A stretch of DNA of 64,000 nucleotides from Reichenbachiella agarivorans (GCF_025502585.1 NZ_CP106679.1:1345001-1409000), one strand, 5' to 3'; positions 52,046 to 61,847 are shown, numbered from the stretch's first letter. The notes: generated from the sequence alone by a model not told the origin. Numbers and translations are program-made.

Positions 52046-52104
52046 GGTAACTACTATTTAAGAGACTTGTGCCTAGCGTTGATAAAACCGATAAGCAAAA
52101 CCTG

Positions 52105-52130
52105 AGACAGAGATGCTTTCTCTGTCTTTT
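52105..52130 (-). terminator. Stem-loop after uvrA
   Basis: AGACAGAGA (52105-52113) pairs with TCTCTGTCT (52119-52127) across a 5-base loop. On the minus strand it is followed by a weak T run (TTTTGC), so it could end uvrA transcripts; on the plus strand a CTTTTG tail follows. Its direction is uncertain. Confidence 0.45.
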
Positions 52131-52180
52131 GATCTCCGTAATAATCGAAATTGCTGTGCTTGATGTGACTCAGGTGCTGC

Positions 52181-54997
52181 TTAGAGTAGCTTTTCTTTGA
52201 GGTAGTCCGCTGTATAATTACCCTCCAACTTGATCATCTCCTCTGGTGTGCCTTCGAAACAAATCGTGCCTCCACCGTCACCGCCCTCTGGCCCTAGATC
52301 TATAATCCAATCCGAGGATTTGATGATCTCCATGTTGTGCTCGATGATCACCGCCGTGCTGCCCTGATCGACAAGTGCGTTGATAGATGCCAATAACTTT
52401 TCGATGTCTTTGAAATGCAGGCCTGTGGTAGGTTCGTCAAAGATGAACAGGATCTTTTCCTTCTGCGCTGCTTGTCCCCTGCCGAGGAAAGACGCCAACT
52501 TGACACGCTGCGCCTCTCCACCACTGAGTGAGTTGGAACTTTGTCCCAGTTTGACATAACCCAAGCCTACGTCACTGAGTGGTTTCAACTTGGCGTAAAT
52601 CGGTTTTTGATCCTCGAAGAACTCCAAGCTCTCCTCGATACTTAGGTCAAGGATGTCCGCTATATTTTTGTCTTTGTACTCGATCGCCAGTACCTCCTCT
52701 TTGAATCGCTTGCCTTTGCATTCGTCACAGGTTAGGTGCAGATCTGCCATGAATTGCATTTCGATCTTCACCTCGCCCTCTCCCTGACAGGTCTCACAGC
52801 GACCTCCCTCAACGTTGAATGAAAAGTGTGCAGGCTTTAAGCCTCGCTGTTTGGCCAATGGTAGCTCTGCAAACAAAGTACGGATCGCGTCATAAGCTTT
52901 GACATAGGTCACTGGATTGGATCGTGAACTTCTGCCCAAGGGGTTTTGATCGATCATCTCTAGCTTTTGGATCAGGTTGTAGTCACCATCGAGTCCTGAG
53001 AACTTACCTGTCTCTTCACCTGTCACACCAAACATTTTGCCCAAAGCGGGATACAATATTTTTCGAATCAAAGTAGACTTGCCAGACCCACTCACTCCAG
53101 TCACAACCGTCAGCACCCCTAGAGGTATCTTGACATCCAAGTTTTGAAGATTGTTTTCTCTCGCTCCGAATATATCAATGCTGTGCGTCCATGGCCTTCG
53201 CGAACTAGGCACTGGTATTTTTTCTTTGCCATTGAGGAAACGTGCTGTGATGGACTTTTCTTCTTTCATGATGTCTTCCCAGTTGCCCTGGAATACCAAT
53301 TCGCCTCCATGGATACCTGCTGCTGGACCAATGTCTATGATCTGATCCGCTCTGCGCATGACTTCCTCTTCATGCTCCACTACTACAACAGTATTACCGA
53401 GATTTTTCAGTGTCGATAGGACATTGCCCAATCTCGCTGTGTCCCGTGGGTGCAACCCGATACTTGGCTCGTCCAATATGTACATAGATCCTACTAGTGC
53501 ACTACCTAGAGAAGTAGCCAATTTGATCCGCTGGTATTCTCCACCAGAGAGTGTGGAGGTCAGTCGGTTCAAGGTCAGATAACCCAAACCTACCTCCATC
53601 ATATACCCCAATCTATTTTTGATCTCTAGCAAAATACGTTTGGAGACTTCCGTTTCATAGGCTGACAATTCTAGGTTTTCAAAAAAGGTGTACGAACTGC
53701 CTAAAGGCATCAACACCAATTCCGAAATAGATTTTCCTCCTATCTTCACATAGTTAGCATCCTTTCTCAATCGAGTGCCCTTACAATCTGGACAGGTCGT
53801 TTTACCTCTGTATCTGGAGAGCATCACTCTGTACTGAATTTTGTGCAGTTGTGATTCTATGAACGAAAAGAACGCATTGATTCCCTCAAAATCGCCTTTT
53901 CCTTCCCATAACATCTCGTATTGCTCCTCGCTCAAATCCTTGACAGGTCTATGGATAGGAAAGTCAATCTTATGCGCCATGTCTAGCAATGGTTTCAACC
54001 ATTTCTTCATAGCCTCACTTCTCCACGGTACAATGGCATTGTCAAATACTGATAGGTTCCTATCCGAGATGACCAAATCTGGATCTATCCCCAGTACTTT
54101 ACCAAAACCTTCACACCTCCTACAAGCACCATAGGGATTGTTGAAACTAAACAAATTGATCGACGGCTCTTCAAAAGTGATACCGTCCAATTCAAACTTA
54201 TCAGAATACTTGATGACTTCCTGATCTCTAAAATGAATGTGGCAATACCCATTGCCTTCAAAGAAAGCCGTCTGTACAGAATCCGCCAATCGAAAATTGG
54301 CATCCTCATCATCTTTTTTCACCGACAGACGATCGATGAGAATTTCGATTTCCTCCAGTTTGGTCTTTTTAGTATCTAAGTCCTCAATCGCCTCTACTTC
54401 TCCTTTGACCAGAACCCGGGTAAAACCCTTGCTCAAGAGGATATTTAGCTCGTCCTCCAGATTCCTGCCATCATGCAAAGTCAGAGGGGTGGCAATCATA
54501 AACTTGAGGTCTTCTGACTGCCCATTGATGGCATTGACCACACTTGTCACTGTGTCACGCCTCACTGGTTCTCCACTAATGGGAGAGATCGTTTGACCAA
54601 TTCTGGCAAAAAGCAATTTGATATAATCGTAGATTTCGGTACTAGTACCAACTGTCGAGCGTGGATTGCGTGTGTTGACCTTTTGCTCTATCGCTACCGC
54701 AGGAGAGATTCCTTTGATATAATCTACTTCGGGTTTTTCCATCCTGCCCAGAAACTGACGCGCATAAGAGCTCAAACTCTCAACATACTTTCTTTGCCCT
54801 TCGGCAAACAAAGTGTCAAAGGCCAAAGAAGATTTGCCCGACCCGGACAAACCTGTAATCACGACGAGCTTGTTTCTCGGAATCGCCACACTCAGATTTT
54901 TGAGGTTATTGACTCGGGCACCTTTCACTAAAATGAATTGTTTGGGATCTAGTTGGTCAACATCGTACTTTGCCACTTGATTTTCTTTTTTGGCCAT
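52181..54997 (-). CDS. uvrA: Excinuclease ABC subunit A
   Basis: A 938-residue UvrA from the ATG at 54997 ([12 protein letters not shown]; the frame is open to 55018). It scans DNA for damage in nucleotide excision repair. Both ABC modules are visible: Walker [20 protein letters not shown] and [18 protein letters not shown] signatures [13 protein letters not shown] and [13 protein letters not shown]. Zinc fingers are [11 protein letters not shown] with CPDCKGTRL, and [10 protein letters not shown] with CDECKGKRF. Length is normal. It is divergent from the desaturase gene and ends before the 22-bp repeat array. Confidence 0.97.
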   Translation of the reverse strand: MAKKENQVAKYDVDQLDPKQFILVKGARVNNLKNLSVAIPRNKLVVITGLSGSGKSSLAFDTLFAEGQRKYVESLSSYARQFLGRMEKPEVDYIKGISPAVAIEQKVNTRNPRSTVGTSTEIYDYIKLLFARIGQTISPISGEPVRRDTVTSVVNAINGQSEDLKFMIATPLTLHDGRNLEDELNILLSKGFTRVLVKGEVEAIEDLDTKKTKLEEIEILIDRLSVKKDDEDANFRLADSVQTAFFEGNGYCHIHFRDQEVIKYSDKFELDGITFEEPSINLFSFNNPYGACRRCEGFGKVLGIDPDLVISDRNLSVFDNAIVPWRSEAMKKWLKPLLDMAHKIDFPIHRPVKDLSEEQYEMLWEGKGDFEGINAFFSFIESQLHKIQYRVMLSRYRGKTTCPDCKGTRLRKDANYVKIGGKSISELVLMPLGSSYTFFENLELSAYETEVSKRILLEIKNRLGYMMEVGLGYLTLNRLTSTLSGGEYQRIKLATSLGSALVGSMYILDEPSIGLHPRDTARLGNVLSTLKNLGNTVVVVEHEEEVMRRADQIIDIGPAAGIHGGELVFQGNWEDIMKEEKSITARFLNGKEKIPVPSSRRPWTHSIDIFGARENNLQNLDVKIPLGVLTVVTGVSGSGKSTLIRKILYPALGKMFGVTGEETGKFSGLDGDYNLIQKLEMIDQNPLGRSSRSNPVTYVKAYDAIRTLFAELPLAKQRGLKPAHFSFNVEGGRCETCQGEGEVKIEMQFMADLHLTCDECKGKRFKEEVLAIEYKDKNIADILDLSIEESLEFFEDQKPIYAKLKPLSDVGLGYVKLGQSSNSLSGGEAQRVKLASFLGRGQAAQKEKILFIFDEPTTGLHFKDIEKLLASINALVDQGSTAVIIEHNMEIIKSSDWIIDLGPEGGDGGGTICFEGTPEEMIKLEGNYTADYLKEKLL

Positions 54998-55141
54998 TTT
55001 GGGATAGGTATTTTGCAAAGCGCAAAAATAGACATACGAGTATGATTTTCATCAGAAAGCTAATAATTGAAATTTATTTTCTGCTTTTTGTCACAAAATG
55101 GTCACAGCTTTGTCTTAAGAGAAACCGAAAAAGAACAAAAA

Positions 55142-55912
55142 ATGGAAATATTAATTTTTATGTTGGTTATGTGGTACGGAGGACTGTTCTTTCAGACTTT
55201 CTTTTTACATCGCTATTCCGCTCACCAGTCTTTTACTATGTCAAAGCTGGGAGAGAAAATCACTTACATTTTGACTTGGGTATTTCAGGGTTCAAACTAC
55301 CTGAGTGCCTACGGCTATGGCGTCATGCACAGGATGCACCATGCCTATGCTGATACTGAAAAAGATCCTCACTCTCCAAAATACGATGACAATGTGTTCT
55401 CGATGATGTGGAGAACAAAGAACACTTACTCAGCGATCACTAACAAAGAAATCGAGGTAGAGTCTAGATTCACTGACAATGTACCAGAGTGGCCAGCTTT
55501 TGACAAGTTTGCTAGGTCTTGGGTATCAAGACTATTTTGGGCTACCGCTTATACGATGTTTTTCTACACATTCGCTACCGCATGGTGGCAGTGGTTGTTC
55601 TTGCCAGTTGCATTTTTGATGGCACCTATCCATGGCGCAATCATCAACTGGTTTGCACACATCTATGGCTATGTCAACTTCAAAGTCGGCGATACCTCTA
55701 AGAACCTGCTACCAGTAGACGTTTTGATGATGGGAGAAGGCTACCACAACAATCACCACAAGCATGGCAACAGAGCCAACTTTGGTGGTGTGAGATGGCA
55801 CGAAGTGGACCCAACCTATGTAATCATGTGGATAATGGATAAATTGGGCATGATTCACATCAAACATTTGGAAGTCTCAGTAAAAAAGGAGAACTTCAAG
55901 AAAGCAGCTTAA
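55142..55912 (+). CDS. Fatty-acid (acyl-CoA/acyl-ACP) desaturase
   Basis: A 256-residue membrane desaturase from the ATG at 55142 (the frame upstream is not conserved). Three histidine boxes coordinate the diiron centre: HRYSAH (about 23), HRMHH (about 63) and HNNHH (about 203, in YHNNHHKHGNRANF). Hydrophobic segments flank them. It introduces a double bond, probably Delta9, in acyl chains, keeping membranes fluid. The gene is divergent from uvrA and ends in a strong terminator, so it is its own unit. Confidence 0.92.
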   Translation: MEILIFMLVMWYGGLFFQTFFLHRYSAHQSFTMSKLGEKITYILTWVFQGSNYLSAYGYGVMHRMHHAYADTEKDPHSPKYDDNVFSMMWRTKNTYSAITNKEIEVESRFTDNVPEWPAFDKFARSWVSRLFWATAYTMFFYTFATAWWQWLFLPVAFLMAPIHGAIINWFAHIYGYVNFKVGDTSKNLLPVDVLMMGEGYHNNHHKHGNRANFGGVRWHEVDPTYVIMWIMDKLGMIHIKHLEVSVKKENFKKAA

Positions 55913-55936
55913 GCACTGTATTATGAACTTTTTGTG

Positions 55937-55972
55937 AAGCCCTGATTCGTCTAGAGTCAGGGCTTTCTTTTT
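55937..55972 (+). terminator. Rho-independent terminator after the desaturase gene
   Basis: AAGCCCTGA (55937-55945) pairs with TCAGGGCTT (55957-55965) across an 11-base loop, followed by TCTTTTT. Confidence 0.88.
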
Positions 55973-56063
55973 GTCTGCTTTAGAATTGTGCAGGGTGGTT
56001 TGAATGCCACAGACCACGGATGGTGTTTGTTACTTAGTTTATGGATATACAAAGAGTCTCCTG

Positions 56064-56082
56064 GGTTTGTGACGCACAAACC
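56064..56082. promoter_or_regulatory. Perfect inverted repeat upstream of the Xaa-Pro peptidase gene
   Basis: GGTTTGTG (56064-56071) and CACAAACC (56075-56082) form an 8-base inverted repeat around ACG. The inner TGTG-n3-CACA resembles a Crp/Fnr-type half-site pair, but spacing differs from the classical n6. It lies 126 bases before the start at 56209 in the otherwise gene-free stretch 55973-56208, where I saw no other gene. Confidence 0.5.
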
Positions 56083-56168
56083 AAATGCACGAAACAGTTC
56101 TGCTGGGTGAGTAGTCTTTATGCAACAAATCAACCATTTTTAGGTATGCAATTCACCGTTCATATATT

Positions 56169-56176
56169 TATATTTG
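56169..56176 (+). promoter_or_regulatory. Promoter -7 box (TATATTTG) of the Xaa-Pro peptidase gene
   Basis: TATATTTG matches the Bacteroidota TAnnTTTG -7 element exactly, 32 bases before the ATG. No clean TTTG -33 element is present at the usual distance, so the promoter may need an activator. Confidence 0.4.
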
Positions 56177-56208
56177 ATTGAACACAGAGTACTGCTTATC
56201 TTTCTATC

Positions 56209-57672
56209 ATGAAACAATTAGCCCTCATTCCCCTTATATTTTTTGCTTTGGTATCCCTAGCTCAGCCAAGTGACAAATCCTCAGATTACCTCCAATCAGA
56301 ATTTCATGCTGCCAGACGAGAAGCTCTTCGTGCCAAACTACCAGCGAACTCTGTTGCTGTGTTTTTCTCCAACCCTGTCCGCAACCGATCCAATGATGTA
56401 AGCTATGTCTATCACCAAGACCCAGAGTTTTATTACCTGACAGGACACAAAGAACCTCATTCAGTTTTGTTGGTATTCAAGGAAGATCAAAAAGTGAAGG
56501 GCAAGAAGTTCAACGAAATCATTTTTGTCCGAGAACATGACGCACTCATGGAGCTCTACGAAGGTGCCCGAATCGGCCCAGAGGGAGCCAAGGAAAAATT
56601 AAACATAGCTATGGCTTTCGAAGGTTCAAGTTTTGGGAGTTTCAACCTTGATTTCTCTAAGTTTGATAAAGTGCTGTTCTACGATTTTCAAAACGATGTA
56701 AGAGATACAGACGAGGAAGGTGACCTTTTCGATCTGATCAGCCAATTCAAAGAAAAAATCGGATACAATCAAACTGACCTCAACATCGAGCCTCAGGCCA
56801 ACAATCTGGATGTCTCGCTCCTTGATCTATACATGACCGAACTTCGTGAGATCAAGACTGAAGAAGAATTGGATTTGCTCAAAAAGGCGATCAACATATC
56901 AGCAATCGGTCAGGTGGAAGTCATGAAAGCCATGAAACCTGGAATGTCCGAAACCGAAGTGCAGGGCATGCATGAATTCATCTTCAAAAAATACAGAGCG
57001 GAGTATGAAGGCTACCCAAGTATCGTGGGAGCTGGACACAATGGATGCGTCTTGCATTACATCGACAATTACAAACCAGCCATCGAAGACGGAGAGCTGA
57101 TTCTTATGGATTTGGGAGCGGAATACCATGGCTATACCGCGGATGTGACCCGCACCATTCCCGTCAACGGTAAATTCACCAAGGAGCAAAAGCTAGTTTA
57201 TGACATAGTGTACGAAGCGCAACAAGCTGCTGCTGACACTTGCAAAGCAGGATTGCCCTTTTATACCTTATATGATGCCACAGCAGAAGTGGTCAATGAA
57301 GGTCTAGTCGAATTGGGTTTGTACAAGAGCACTGACAAGAAAGACATCGTCAATCCAGAAACGGGACGCAACCGATACTATCCACACGGCTGCTGCCATC
57401 ACATTGGGCTGGATGTACATGACAAAGGCATCTATGACAAACTAGAAGAAAACATGGTGATCACCATTGAGCCAGGAATTTACATACCCGAAGGGAGTCC
57501 GAGTGATCAAAAATGGTGGAATATCCCTGTCAGAATCGAGGATGATTATTTGGTAACCAAAGACGGATGTGTTTTGCTATCTAATCTGGCGCCTCGTACT
57601 TCTGAGGAAATCGAAAAAACCATGGCTCAGCCTAGTGTCTTCTCAGATTATACTTTGCCTAGCCTGGACTAA
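56209..57672 (+). CDS. Secreted Xaa-Pro aminopeptidase (M24B)
   Basis: A 487-residue peptidase with signal peptide MKQLALIPLIFFALVSLAQ. Residues 30-190 are the aminopeptidase P N-domain (FHAARREALRAKLPANSVAVFFSNP, YYLTGHKEPHSVLLVF). Residues 200-465 are the pita-bread catalytic domain: metal ligands appear in DLGAEYHGYTADVTRTIP (two Asp), HHIGLDVHD (His), ITIEPGIYIPEG (Glu) and PVRIEDDYLV (Glu). It removes N-terminal residues preceding Pro from peptides in the periplasm. Its stop overlaps the convergent Rieske gene by 4 bases. Confidence 0.93.
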   Translation: MKQLALIPLIFFALVSLAQPSDKSSDYLQSEFHAARREALRAKLPANSVAVFFSNPVRNRSNDVSYVYHQDPEFYYLTGHKEPHSVLLVFKEDQKVKGKKFNEIIFVREHDALMELYEGARIGPEGAKEKLNIAMAFEGSSFGSFNLDFSKFDKVLFYDFQNDVRDTDEEGDLFDLISQFKEKIGYNQTDLNIEPQANNLDVSLLDLYMTELREIKTEEELDLLKKAINISAIGQVEVMKAMKPGMSETEVQGMHEFIFKKYRAEYEGYPSIVGAGHNGCVLHYIDNYKPAIEDGELILMDLGAEYHGYTADVTRTIPVNGKFTKEQKLVYDIVYEAQQAAADTCKAGLPFYTLYDATAEVVNEGLVELGLYKSTDKKDIVNPETGRNRYYPHGCCHHIGLDVHDKGIYDKLEENMVITIEPGIYIPEGSPSDQKWWNIPVRIEDDYLVTKDGCVLLSNLAPRTSEEIEKTMAQPSVFSDYTLPSLD

Positions 57673-57989
57673 ATGTGGACAAACAATTGATCATTGTCCC
57701 AAGAGAGTTCATAGCGTTTCAAATCCCTGCATCTGCTTTGAGCCTCTTCTCCTGAGCGGAGATTGAATCGGTAATCGTGCCACGGACAGACGACCTCTTG
57801 GTCGGGGTTGATTCGGCCTTTGACTAGATCGTCGCTCATGTGAGGGCAGGACGATTCGAATCCGAAATAGTCTGTGCGCGTTCTGGTCAGGCAGATTTCA
57901 AGATTATCAATCCTGACCTTGATGATTTTGTTCAAACCAATCGTCTTTTCTGCTAGGTCTTTGCTATCGAAAATGAGTACTTTCGTCAT
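57669..57989 (-). CDS. Small Rieske [2Fe-2S] protein
   Basis: A 106-residue soluble protein. The Rieske motif is complete: SSCPHMSDDL (C-x-H) and VVCPWHDYRFNL (C-x2-H). It is a stand-alone ferredoxin-like Rieske domain, similar to NirD- or dioxygenase-type small subunits, without a membrane anchor. No oxygenase or reductase gene is next to it. It is convergent with the Xaa-Pro peptidase and divergent from the aminotransferase (111 bases between starts). Confidence 0.88.
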   Translation of the reverse strand: MTKVLIFDSKDLAEKTIGLNKIIKVRIDNLEICLTRTRTDYFGFESSCPHMSDDLVKGRINPDQEVVCPWHDYRFNLRSGEEAQSRCRDLKRYELSWDNDQLFVHI

Positions 57990-58100
57990 CGTATTTTCTG
58001 TTTAAACTTGACTTTGTAAGTTAAGGGTGGAAAGTATGAAGTTAAAAGGCTGGATTTTACTTATCTACCGTATTTACTCCCAATTAGCATTTACCCAAAG

Positions 58101-59261
58101 ATGAACTGTCAAAAAAACAAATTCCTCCTCAACAAGAAATATGCCTACCTCAACTGTGCATACATGGCACCTCAATTAAAAAAAGTAGAAAAAGCTGGGA
58201 GAAAAGGATTGACCAAAAAACGTCAACCTAATTTAATCACACCAGACGACTTTTTTCATGATCTGAATACAATCAAAATGTTGTTTTCGGAACTAACCAA
58301 TGCTGGTGACAAAAACCGAATCACTTTGATTCCATCTGCATCCTATGGCATAGCAAATGTCGTCAACAACATTTCCTTGACCAAAGGAGACAATGTAGTA
58401 GTTGCTGGAGATCAATTTCCCAGTAACGTTTACCCTTGGATGAATGCATGTCAAGCGCAACAAGCTGAACTCAAGATCGTCACAGCACCAGAAAGCACAG
58501 AAAACAGAGGCAAAATCTGGAATGAAAAAATATTGAACAGCATTGATTCAAAGACCAAAGCCGTAGCTCTAGGACATGTCCACTGGGCAGATGGTACTTT
58601 GTTTGAGCTAATTGCTATTCGTAAAAAATGCGACGAAGTAGGAGCAGCTCTAGTGATCGATGGCACCCAATCAGTCGGTGCGCTGCCTTTTGATATCCAA
58701 GAAATAAAACCAGATGCACTGATCGTGGCAGCTTACAAATGGCTATTAGGCCCTTATAGCGTGGGCGTAGCTTATTATGGAGAGCGATTTGATCAAGGCA
58801 AACCGATTGAACAAAACTGGATCAACAGATTGAATAGTGAGAACTTTGCGGAGCTGGTCAACTACCGCAACGAATACCAGTCTGGTGCGGATAGATATGG
58901 TGTAGGCGAGCGCAGCAATTTTATCCTCAACCCCATGCTCATCGAATCCTTCAAGCAAATACTACAATGGCAGCCAGCCAACATTCAGGAATATTGCAAA
59001 AATCTCATGGCTCCCGCTATTGAGGAGATAAGATCAAAGGGCTACTATATCGAAGACGAATCACAACGAGCTTCACATCTCTTTGGCATCAAAATTCCAA
59101 CGGACAAAATGGATGCTTTGGCAAAAGCGCTGAAGAACCACAAAGTCAGCGCATCCATCCGTGGATCATTTCTACGTGTGTCTCCTCATGTGTACAATGA
59201 TCAACGTGATGTGAACAAACTGCTACGAGCTTTCCGATCCATTGGAAGAGCCGATAGTTAA
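58101..59261 (+). CDS. Class-V aminotransferase-fold PLP enzyme
   Basis: A 386-residue PLP enzyme of the aminotransferase class V / cysteine desulfurase-like fold. Blocks: KYAYLNCAYMAPQ at the start, SASYGIANVVNNISLTKGDNVVV, HVHWADGTLFELIAI, VIDGTQSVGALPFDI (PLP Asp) and VAAYKWLLGPYSVG with the Schiff-base Lys. The conserved substrate Cys loop of IscS is not visible, so a kynureninase- or selenocysteine-lyase-like role is as likely; the substrate is not resolved. Length is normal. It is followed by the convergent DUF427 gene. Confidence 0.82.
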   Translation: MNCQKNKFLLNKKYAYLNCAYMAPQLKKVEKAGRKGLTKKRQPNLITPDDFFHDLNTIKMLFSELTNAGDKNRITLIPSASYGIANVVNNISLTKGDNVVVAGDQFPSNVYPWMNACQAQQAELKIVTAPESTENRGKIWNEKILNSIDSKTKAVALGHVHWADGTLFELIAIRKKCDEVGAALVIDGTQSVGALPFDIQEIKPDALIVAAYKWLLGPYSVGVAYYGERFDQGKPIEQNWINRLNSENFAELVNYRNEYQSGADRYGVGERSNFILNPMLIESFKQILQWQPANIQEYCKNLMAPAIEEIRSKGYYIEDESQRASHLFGIKIPTDKMDALAKALKNHKVSASIRGSFLRVSPHVYNDQRDVNKLLRAFRSIGRADS

Positions 59262-59345
59262 TGAAAGATGACTTTAGACTCACGTTAGTTGGCTCGTCAT
59301 TCTATTTTGTCTAAAATCTAGTATCCAAGGTCTAAATACTAAGAT

Positions 59346-59627
59346 CTAGTCCACCACTTTGACTCCCTTCCAAAAGGCAACATATCCTTCGATCGGTTTA
59401 GCAAGGTCTGATATGGACGGATAGTACCACGCTGCATCCTTATTGCTTTCTCCATTCACCTCTAAGGTGTAATAACTAGCGACACCTTTCCACGGACAGG
59501 TAGTGTGTGTATTACTTTCTTCAAAATATTCTTTGTGAATAGAGTCTGCCGGGAAGTAGTGATTATTTTCAATTACAATGGTCTCATTGCTCTCGGCGAG
59601 TATGGTGTCATTCCAAATGGCTTTCAT
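59346..59627 (-). CDS. DUF427 domain protein
   Basis: A 93-residue protein from the ATG at 59627; a purine-rich stretch (AAGAAGAGAA) precedes it, which is unusual for this genome and supports the start. The longer frame (from a TTG at 59651) adds eight residues. The DUF427 pattern is clear: MKAIWNDTILAESNETIVIE, NHYFPADSIHKEYFEES, THTTCPWKGVASYYTLEVNG and AAWYYPSISDLAKPIEGYVAFW. It is a small beta-barrel protein of unknown function, common in Bacteroidota. Confidence 0.88.
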   Translation of the reverse strand: MKAIWNDTILAESNETIVIENNHYFPADSIHKEYFEESNTHTTCPWKGVASYYTLEVNGESNKDAAWYYPSISDLAKPIEGYVAFWKGVKVVD

Positions 59628-59742
59628 TTCTCTTCTTGTTTTTTTACTCAACTCTACTTGAGGGACTTAAGTTCCAATATTGTCTATTGATCGAACGAAC
59701 ATAATCACTAATCGAATTTATTAGCAGTACTCCTAGTGAGAA

Positions 59743-59767
59743 GATAATTTAACCTCACGATAATTTA
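59743..59767. repeat. Direct repeat GATAATTTA upstream of the sigma gene
   Basis: GATAATTTA occurs at 59743-59751 and again at 59759-59767, a 16-base step, with GTGAG (59736-59740) and CTCAC (59754-59758) around the first copy. It lies 17 bases before the sigma-factor ATG and may be a regulatory site. Confidence 0.35.
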
Positions 59768-59783
59768 GGAATGAACAACTGCT

Positions 59784-60479
59784 ATGAATAAACTAGACAA
59801 AAAAGAAGCCTGTAATCTTAATATTCTGAACCATACCAAACAATATGAATTAGAACGTTACGTTAAAAGCACAGGTAAAATGAAAAAAGTTGGTGTTAGT
59901 GATAGCTTATTGGTATCACATTACAAAAACGGAAGCGAAGCGGCTTTTGAAGAGTTGGTGTCTCGTCATAAGTCCCGCGTTTTCACCACGATATACTTGA
60001 TCGTCAAAGACAAGTACGTCGCAGAGGATTTACTTCAGGATACATTTATCAAAGTCGTCCATACGGTCAAGTCTGGTAAATACAACGAAGAAGGTAAGTT
60101 CCTCCCTTGGGTATTGAGAATAGCTCACAATTTGGCTATTGACTTTTTCCGAAAGGACAAAAGGTACCCAACGATTGTAATGGAAGATGGAAGTGGTGTG
60201 TTCAACACACTTGCATTTGCCGAAGATTCTGTTGAATCTCAGCAAATCAAATGCGATACCAATGCCCTGTTGAAAAATCTGGTGCAAGAACTACCAGAAA
60301 CGCAAAAAGAGGTGCTAATAATGAGACACTACATGCAAATGAGTTTTCAAGACATTGCAGATACCACCAACGTCAGTATCAATACGGCACTCGGTAGAAT
60401 GCGCTATGCTTTGATTAATTTGCGCAAGAAAATGGAGAAAATGAATGTCGCTTATGACCAAACTATTTACCGAAGTTGA
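59784..60479 (+). CDS. ECF-type RNA polymerase sigma factor
   Basis: A protein of up to 231 residues; the start may be M1 (59784) or M33 (59880, MKKVGVSDSLLVSHYKNG), which fits the usual ECF length. Region 2 reads SEAAFEELVSRHKSRVFTTI and EDLLQDTFIKVVHTV, then LPWVLRIAHNLAIDFFRKDKRYP. Region 4 reads LPETQKEVLIMRHYMQMSFQDIADTTNVSINTALGRMRYALINLRK. It directs RNA polymerase to a specific promoter set. A short gene overlaps its 3' end in another frame, an arrangement suggesting that the product is linked to its control. No classical anti-sigma gene with a membrane span follows. Confidence 0.92.
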   Translation: MNKLDKKEACNLNILNHTKQYELERYVKSTGKMKKVGVSDSLLVSHYKNGSEAAFEELVSRHKSRVFTTIYLIVKDKYVAEDLLQDTFIKVVHTVKSGKYNEEGKFLPWVLRIAHNLAIDFFRKDKRYPTIVMEDGSGVFNTLAFAEDSVESQQIKCDTNALLKNLVQELPETQKEVLIMRHYMQMSFQDIADTTNVSINTALGRMRYALINLRKKMEKMNVAYDQTIYRS

Positions 60480-60690
60480 CCTAATCAGGTACATCTACGG
60501 AGAAACAAGCCAAACCGAGGACGATGAAATTCAAAATGCAATAGTCTGTAATTTGGAGTTGGGAGAAATGCTGTCTCAACTGGAGTTAGACACACAAGTT
60601 TTAGACAGACTTTTACTCAACCCTTCACCCCTGAGTCTCAAGCATATTTTTGAGTACTCAGCCAATTATTCTTTGAATCAAAAAGTCTAA
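60445..60690 (+). CDS. Small protein overlapping the sigma-factor gene
   Basis: An 81-residue protein (78 from the ATG at 60454). It overlaps the end of the sigma gene by 35 bases in a different frame, so translation is likely coupled. The sequence starts MTKLFTEVDLIRYIYGETSQTEDDEIQNAI and is acidic and Leu-rich, with no membrane span. Family not recognised. The beginning resembles short anti-sigma-like N-domains (xxDLIRYIYGE, 'Y-E' pattern) known from FecR-type and ECF-associated proteins of Bacteroidota. Likely role: partner of the sigma factor (inference). Confidence 0.65.
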   Translation: MSLMTKLFTEVDLIRYIYGETSQTEDDEIQNAIVCNLELGEMLSQLELDTQVLDRLLLNPSPLSLKHIFEYSANYSLNQKV

Positions 60691-60843
60691 TCATCCGTCA
60701 CCAAAACGATGACATTTACGATTGATTCTGAAGTGTGGCATCCAAAGAAATTCATCATCAGACAACGAGTAGACGATATATTTTCATTTTCAACCCAACG
60801 CTCTGGCACTTTCCATCCATATTTGTCTTGATAACTTCGACAA

Positions 60844-61494
60844 ATGAATAAAAAAGAGAGATACCAATTCTTCATCGAATACTTCAGTCAGCACAGTCCA
60901 GAAGCCGAGACAGAACTTCACTACGAAAATCCCTACCAGCTCATGGTAGCAGTGGCACTCAGCGCACAGTGTACAGACAAACGAGTCAATATGGTGACCC
61001 CCGCCATTTTCGAGACTTTTCCCACTGCTGCAGATCTTGCCCAATCCAATTTTGAAGAATTGTTCCCTTATATCCGATCCATTTCCTATCCCAACAACAA
61101 GACAAAGCACCTATTAGGAATGGCCAAAATGTTAGTTGAAGATTTTGATTCGGAAGTCCCAGCCGATATCAACGAACTGCAAAAGCTACCGGGTGTAGGT
61201 AGAAAAACCGCCAATGTCATCGCTTCGGTCATTTTCAATCAACCTACCATGGCTGTAGACACGCATGTGTTTAGAGTTTCTAAAAGACTGGGATTGGTCA
61301 CTCAAAATGCCAAAACACCCCTCGAAGTAGAAAAACAATTGGTCAAACACATCCCAAAAGAACACATCCCCAAGGCACATCATTGGTTGATTCTGCATGG
61401 ACGATATATATGTCTAGCAAGGAAACCCAAATGTGAGGACTGCAGCATCACCCTGATGTGCAGGTATTTTGAAAAACAACAGATTAAAAAATAA
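60844..61494 (+). CDS. nth: Endonuclease III
   Basis: A 216-residue base-excision repair enzyme (DNA glycosylase/AP lyase). The helix-hairpin-helix reads LQKLPGVGRKTANVIASVIF with the catalytic Lys, and the catalytic Asp is in AVDTHVFRVSKRLG. The C-terminal iron-sulphur cluster is a C-x6-C-x2-C-x5-C (CLARKPKCEDCSITLMC). Length is normal. It lies 153 bases after the small sigma-associated gene; the gap holds no convincing gene. Confidence 0.96.
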   Translation: MNKKERYQFFIEYFSQHSPEAETELHYENPYQLMVAVALSAQCTDKRVNMVTPAIFETFPTAADLAQSNFEELFPYIRSISYPNNKTKHLLGMAKMLVEDFDSEVPADINELQKLPGVGRKTANVIASVIFNQPTMAVDTHVFRVSKRLGLVTQNAKTPLEVEKQLVKHIPKEHIPKAHHWLILHGRYICLARKPKCEDCSITLMCRYFEKQQIKK

Positions 61495-61568
61495 CATTTT
61501 AATGATGCCCTTGGCTCTTTATCTACTGTAGCTTAACTTAGATTGCACAGCCTGACAAGTGAAAAGAC

Positions 61569-61847
61569 ATGAAAAAACTGAAACCTATATTTTATGCATT
61601 GTACATCACCTACTTTCTTGTCTGTGTCTTTGTCGCTGTTACACATGACTATTTAGTCCTCTACTGGAAATGGGACTTTATAGATACGTGGGTCGGTCTG
61701 ATGCGTCTCGTTCTGAGACTAGGAGGAATCGGGACCTTGTTATTTGCATCCGCATTGATCATCGAAAGACTTCACATCAATGAACTCAAGAAAAAAATCG
61801 CTCAACTAGAAAAAGATTTGACTCGGACTAAGTCAAAATCTAATTGA
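61569..61847 (+). CDS. Small two-span membrane protein with coiled coil
   Basis: A 92-residue protein. Two hydrophobic segments are visible, about residues 8-28 (FYALYITYFLVCVFVAV) and 47-66 (VLRLGGIGTLLFASALII). The C-terminus (68-92) is a heptad-like charged helix (ELKKKIAQLEKDLTRTKSKS). Family not recognised. It lies between nth and the ComM-like gene on the same strand. Confidence 0.65.
   Translation: MKKLKPIFYALYITYFLVCVFVAVTHDYLVLYWKWDFIDTWVGLMRLVLRLGGIGTLLFASALIIERLHINELKKKIAQLEKDLTRTKSKSN

Noticed and set aside
60687-60875. Minus-strand frame of 62 codons between the small sigma-associated gene and nth
   Set aside because: It overlaps the start of nth and has no recognisable start context or family; it reads like chance openness in an A+T-rich gap.
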